Positions 61,634-64,000 of a DNA stretch of 64,000 nucleotides are shown here, piece by piece. The stretch is from Fervidobacterium nodosum Rt17-B1 (GTDB lineage Bacteria > Thermotogota > Thermotogae > Thermotogales > Fervidobacteriaceae). Numbering within the stretch: position 1 is the first letter of the stretch; every line of letters starts with the position of its first letter. The notes below the pieces were generated by a model, which saw nothing but the letters and a program-made list of their open reading frames with translations, was not told the DNA's origin and did not search any database. Location of the stretch: NCBI RefSeq assembly GCF_000017545.1, contig NC_009718.1:1736001-1800000 (forward strand), given 5' to 3'. Made by a program: the position numbers and the translations under genes.

Positions 61634-64000
61634 TTATCTTCCAACAAGTCCGAGTTTATCTATAACTCTTGATATCATGTCATCTACAGCTGTCATCACA
61701 CGTGCCGCTGCGTTGAATGCTTGTTGGTATTTAATCATATTTGCCATTTCTTCATCGAGTGAAACCCCTTTAACGCGTTCCCGTTCTCCATCAATTTCTT
61801 TTTTCATCAAGTCTGTATTGCTCTTTATCTTCATAGCTGTTTCACTTTCAACACCCAGTTCTGCAACGACACTGCCAAGGTATTCGTTGAAAGATTCCAA
61901 TCCGTCATTTAGTAATTTTTTGTTTCTTAACGCTGAGAGCATCTCAACTATCTTTGTGTTAGCTCTTCCAGAAGGTTTAAATACTTTCGCATCCCAATTT
62001 GGGTTCTCTTCTGTGTAACCTATATCAACAGCGATAGTTTCAGGGTTGCTTTGAATAGTTGAATTAACCTTTAATTTTTCGACAAATCTGTAAGGTTCCT
62101 TTGGTAATTGTTTGTCTATAAAGAGCGCGTCGGCTTTTATATACCTTATCCTTTGGTCTTCAGGTTTTTCGAAAGGATTCACGAACACAAATCCTTCATC
62201 CCAATCGTTTAGTGGATTACCGTCTGGATCAATAAAGCCAAGAGCTGTCCAAAGCGCTTCTGGACCTTGAATAACTTTTTTTAGTTCGAAGCCTAACGAA
62301 CGTGAACCTCTTAAAACAAATTTACTGTGTGGCGTGACTTCAGCAATTATACCTGTATTTGCTTCATTTATTTTATCGGCAAGATCTCTTATAGTCATTT
62401 TTGTCGGATCGATTCTTATCTCAGTCGCACCTATTCTTATTGAGAAGGCTTCGCTTCTTTGAAGTATATTTTCAAGCGTTTCTTTGCCTGTATCGAGTGC
62501 TTTGTACGTTTCGATATGGAGATTTGATTGGGTGAACAATCCTCCGGAATCTGATATTTTTAAGTTCTTGATGTTAAATTCGTTGGATTTGGTTGGTAGT
62601 ATAAGCAACTTATCTTCATGGACATAGGCGGTTATATGTGAACCAAAATGTGTATTTAATTGTGTGGCAAGGTCTTCAAGTGTAGTGCTATTTGTAATGT
62701 TAATTACTTCTTCTGTACCATTAATTGATACTTTGTACTGCCCAGGCATAACTTTAAAATCTCTTCTATCTATAGTAAACACATCAATATTTTTAGTTGC
62801 AAATCCCATTGTGTTGAACATATTACCATTGAAATCCAGTGCCAACGTGTTTCTTAAATTTTCAGATGATTCGAAATACAATCTATAACCACCGTCACCG
62901 TGCGCGCCGATTTTCAAATCGAACCATCTATCTGTGATTGTAGAGAGAGTGTTTTGGAAATCTTCAACATTATCGTATGGGTTAACGTTTGCAGAAAATA
63001 CTTTGTTAGTACCGTTGAAAAATACAATTGCTCCCTTTTCTATGAATGGTTTTGTGGTTATATCGGAAATCTCTATTCTGTCGCTCATTCCGGATATCCT
63101 GTTTATCGGACCATTTTCAACGCGCTTCGCGCCGGCAAGCCTATAAAGAACTGAATCCTTAATTCTTTCCGCTTCAATGTCGTTAAAGAATTTTAAACCG
63201 GTAACACTTCCATCTCCATTGAAACCGTCTTGATGAATGAGATTGAACTCATCTGAAAGCGAAAGGGCAAATTCATCTAACCTATTCATGTACCTAACAA
63301 GTACTTCGTCTCTCAAGTCAAACAAACTTTTTAACTTTCCGTCGTTTATTGAGACTATAGAATTACCTGCAAATATTTCTTTGAATCCTTTTCCAAACGG
63401 TCTTTCAAGGGCTCTGAGATCAACAACATTCTGACCTGTTAGCACAATTTGATTTCCCAAACGTAAAGTGATTTGACCTGCTGCATCTTCGTAATAGTAA
63501 ATATCAGCAAGGTCTGATAATTCATCTAATATCCTATCTCTTTCGTCAAGTAAATCATTCGGTGTATATTTAAGACTAACAGCAGTTCTTACTTTTGCAT
63601 TTATATCGGCTAGTCTTTTGACCATTGCATTTATTTGTTGGGTTCTTTGTGCAATTTCATTGTCTATATCTGTTCTTAGCTGTTCAAGTCTTGTGTATAA
63701 GTCTTGCATATGCTGTACAAGTTCTTCGGTTCTGCTAACTAATCCTCTTTTGGCGGCAGTATTCGTTGGATCGGTTATAACCTCTTCGATACCTGACCAA
63801 AAAGAGTCAAATAAGTAACGTATACCAGCTTCTGATGGTTCTGCGAAGAGCTGTTCAACGAAATGAAGGTTTGAAGTGATTGTATCCCAGTAATTGTATT
63901 TGTTATTTGTTTGGCGGTACTGAATATCTAAGAACGCATCTCTTACCCTTTTGATATCTCTGACATATACTCCAGTTCCTATTTGAAGTGGTACTGCAGG
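61634..64000 (-). CDS. flgK: Flagellar hook-associated protein FlgK (5' end beyond the window)
   Basis: At least 789 residues are encoded to the window edge; only the extreme N-terminus is missing. Conserved features are QIGTGVYVRDIKRVRDAFLD near the start of the visible part, the coiled coil LYTRLEQLRTDIDNEIAQRT, LLDERDRILDELSDLADIYY, and the C-terminal GVSLDEEMANMIKYQQAFNAAARVMTA block (split). It is much longer than the usual 450-600 residues, owing to an enlarged central region (about 210-560 of the visible part) of repeated beta domains. It forms the first hook-filament junction ring, next to flgL. Confidence 0.94.
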   Translation of the reverse strand, partial: PAVPLQIGTGVYVRDIKRVRDAFLDIQYRQTNNKYNYWDTITSNLHFVEQLFAEPSEAGIRYLFDSFWSGIEEVITDPTNTAAKRGLVSRTEELVQHMQDLYTRLEQLRTDIDNEIAQRTQQINAMVKRLADINAKVRTAVSLKYTPNDLLDERDRILDELSDLADIYYYEDAAGQITLRLGNQIVLTGQNVVDLRALERPFGKGFKEIFAGNSIVSINDGKLKSLFDLRDEVLVRYMNRLDEFALSLSDEFNLIHQDGFNGDGSVTGLKFFNDIEAERIKDSVLYRLAGAKRVENGPINRISGMSDRIEISDITTKPFIEKGAIVFFNGTNKVFSANVNPYDNVEDFQNTLSTITDRWFDLKIGAHGDGGYRLYFESSENLRNTLALDFNGNMFNTMGFATKNIDVFTIDRRDFKVMPGQYKVSINGTEEVINITNSTTLEDLATQLNTHFGSHITAYVHEDKLLILPTKSNEFNIKNLKISDSGGLFTQSNLHIETYKALDTGKETLENILQRSEAFSIRIGATEIRIDPTKMTIRDLADKINEANTGIIAEVTPHSKFVLRGSRSLGFELKKVIQGPEALWTALGFIDPDGNPLNDWDEGFVFVNPFEKPEDQRIRYIKADALFIDKQLPKEPYRFVEKLKVNSTIQSNPETIAVDIGYTEENPNWDAKVFKPSGRANTKIVEMLSALRNKKLLNDGLESFNEYLGSVVAELGVESETAMKIKSNTDLMKKEIDGERERVKGVSLDEEMANMIKYQQAFNAAARVMTAVDDMISRVIDKLGLVGR

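Overview
The window reads as chromosome of a Fervidobacterium-like member of the Thermotogales (Thermotogota). It is AT-rich and has Thermotogales-style short overlapping operons with strong GGAGG ribosome sites. It carries NfnAB, a laminarin/beta-glucan locus, an ornithine-fermentation operon, flagellar flgL/flgK and several IS110-type elements. The genus is inferred from gene content and sequence style; no marker gene settles it. I found no rRNA genes, tRNA genes or CRISPR array.

Layout. (1) 1-2723: end of an unknown gene, then the ATPase and the 3' half of the permease of an iron(III)-type ABC transporter. (2) 2724-46532: a 43.8-kb block bounded by two directly repeated 1,696-bp IS110-type elements, with a third copy at 25825-27520. 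The other half of the same permease gene lies just outside the far copy (46533-47351), so the block sits inside that gene. (3) 46533-48313: the rest of the transporter, whose binding protein also carries an in-frame TGA. (4) 48423-64000: apparently undisturbed chromosome, with a dipeptide epimerase, a transglutaminase-fold protein, the ornithine operon (ord-ortA-ortB-oraS-oraE plus a semialdehyde dehydrogenase), purB, a trmN6-like methyltransferase, flgL and flgK.

Inside the block, left part (4420-25824): a beta-glucan operon that has lost its upstream end (NHL/TPR/Yip1 protein, DUF5696-like protein, two sugar permeases, GH3, GH16, LacI regulator). Next comes a small RiPP-type locus on the minus strand: a 32-residue Cys-containing precursor, a radical SAM/SPASM maturase and a three-gene ABC exporter. 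Its promoter has a 19-nt T tract between -35 and -10. Then follow nfnA/nfnB, a decapitated rho gene fused to a decapitated serine recombinase, two more serine recombinase genes, and cadC with a cadA cut short by IS copy 2. The recombinase-cad segment looks like a Clostridia-type integrative element remnant.

Inside the block, right part (27521-44836): a secreted CBM48/DOMON-like protein, an AAA/PD-(D/E)XK gene split by an IS3-type element, a Nim-type flavoprotein, an IS6-like element, fragments of glgP and hisE, a secreted small protein with a CPBP protease under an 18-bp palindromic operator, an IS481 remnant, and a DUF2828/TROVE-like von Willebrand protein. A 3.2-kb module then has two paralogous RNase H-like proteins, a membrane protein, a small acidic protein and a stand-alone Cas1, with four copies of a dispersed 24-bp motif in its gaps. 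A second, unrelated IS110-type element with a candidate bridge RNA closes the block.

The strongest candidates for undescribed biology are the RiPP locus with its possibly phase-variable promoter, the solo Cas1/RNase H module with its repeated motif, and the operator-controlled secreted-protein/CPBP pair.
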